From Fimbriiglobus sp. (GTDB taxonomy: Bacteria > Planctomycetota > Planctomycetia > Gemmatales > Gemmataceae): a stretch of DNA of 6,997 nt. Positions 6,778-6,997 of the stretch are shown piece by piece; within the stretch, counting starts at the first letter, position 1; every line of letters begins with the position of its first letter. Position numbers and translations under genes: made by a program. Under the pieces are notes generated by a model. It ran no database searches and was not told the origin of the DNA. It worked only from the letters and a program-made list of their open reading frames with translations. The stretch covers positions 1 through 6,997 of the forward strand of contig JANXTD010000498.1 of the NCBI GenBank assembly GCA_025352585.1, given 5' to 3'.

Positions 6778-6997
6778 TCAAACGTCGAAGAGCTTGCGAA
6801 ACCAAGTCACGAAGGGCGACGCCAACGGGGAGTTCACAACCAGTGTCTTCTGAAGGATCGCGCTGTGAAGTTGTTGCCCCGGCGGGTCTTGTAGAGCAAG
6901 CCAGGCATGAACACGTGCCTTATCGAAATGCACATCCTTGAACGGAGCATTATGTGTTGCCTTCGCCTCCAAACACATGGTTTCGCCGAGCAGCCAA
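6778..6997 (-). CDS. Unrecognised protein, C-terminal 72 residues only; possible nuclease-like E-x-K motif
   Basis: The frame is open from the right edge to a TGA at 6780-6778 and starts outside the window, reading WLLGETMCLEAKATHN at the edge. An in-frame ATG at 6978 is a less likely start, because the frame stays open upstream of it. I do not recognise the family. The stretch LEAKATH places E and K two residues apart after a hydrophobic strand, followed by a likely helix (FDKARVHAWLALQ). This order is seen in PD-(D/E)XK nucleases such as RecU/Hjc-type resolvases, but the motif is short and the upstream acidic residue is not visible. GC is about 54% by count over 6781-6997, well below its neighbours, suggesting transfer or a less constrained gene. 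Its stop lies 16 bp from the convergent UbiD-family stop. Confidence 0.55.
   Translation of the reverse strand, partial: WLLGETMCLEAKATHNAPFKDVHFDKARVHAWLALQDPPGQQLHSAILQKTLVVNSPLASPFVTWFRKLFDV

Noticed and set aside
6762..6790. Terminator between the convergent UbiD-family gene and the right-edge gene
   Set aside because: I find no convincing stem followed by a T-run. There are only short repeated gtcaa/cgtc words, which may be chance.

Overview
The window is GC-rich (roughly 70% by eye in the coding parts). It looks like a piece of a planctomycete chromosome, probably Gemmata-like. That is an inference from three things: the very high GC, the start sites without a Shine-Dalgarno sequence, and a repeat element whose arms resemble dispersed intergenic repeats I associate with that group. 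I could not search a database to confirm it.

Layout. Positions 1-949 (minus) hold the 5' part of an isocitrate dehydrogenase gene (icd, Thermus thermophilus type). It runs off the left edge and contains an exact in-frame repeat of itself. Positions 950-1296 are intergenic and carry a large imperfect inverted repeat (arms of about 58 bp) enclosing two perfect 38-bp direct repeats. Positions 1297-4620 (minus) encode an 1107-residue membrane hybrid histidine kinase: MASE1-like membrane sensor, three PAS domains (the last LOV-like), HPK4-type kinase core and a C-terminal receiver. Positions 4621-4916 are a divergent promoter region. Positions 4917-6761 (plus) encode a 614-residue UbiD-family decarboxylase, probably of the menaquinone-biosynthesis branch. 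Positions 6778-6997 (minus) hold the 3' end of an unrecognised gene of clearly lower GC, convergent with the decarboxylase.

The genes do not form an obvious pathway. icd is central carbon metabolism, the UbiD-family enzyme is probably quinone synthesis, and the kinase is a signalling protein whose partner is not visible. icd and the kinase gene point the same way but are separated by the repeat element, so they are probably separate transcription units.

No defence system, CRISPR array or transposase is visible. The points most worth a second look are the exact 142-codon offset repeat in icd, the nested repeat element, a C-rich leader motif shared by all three start codons, and the duplicated C-terminal segment of the UbiD-family protein.
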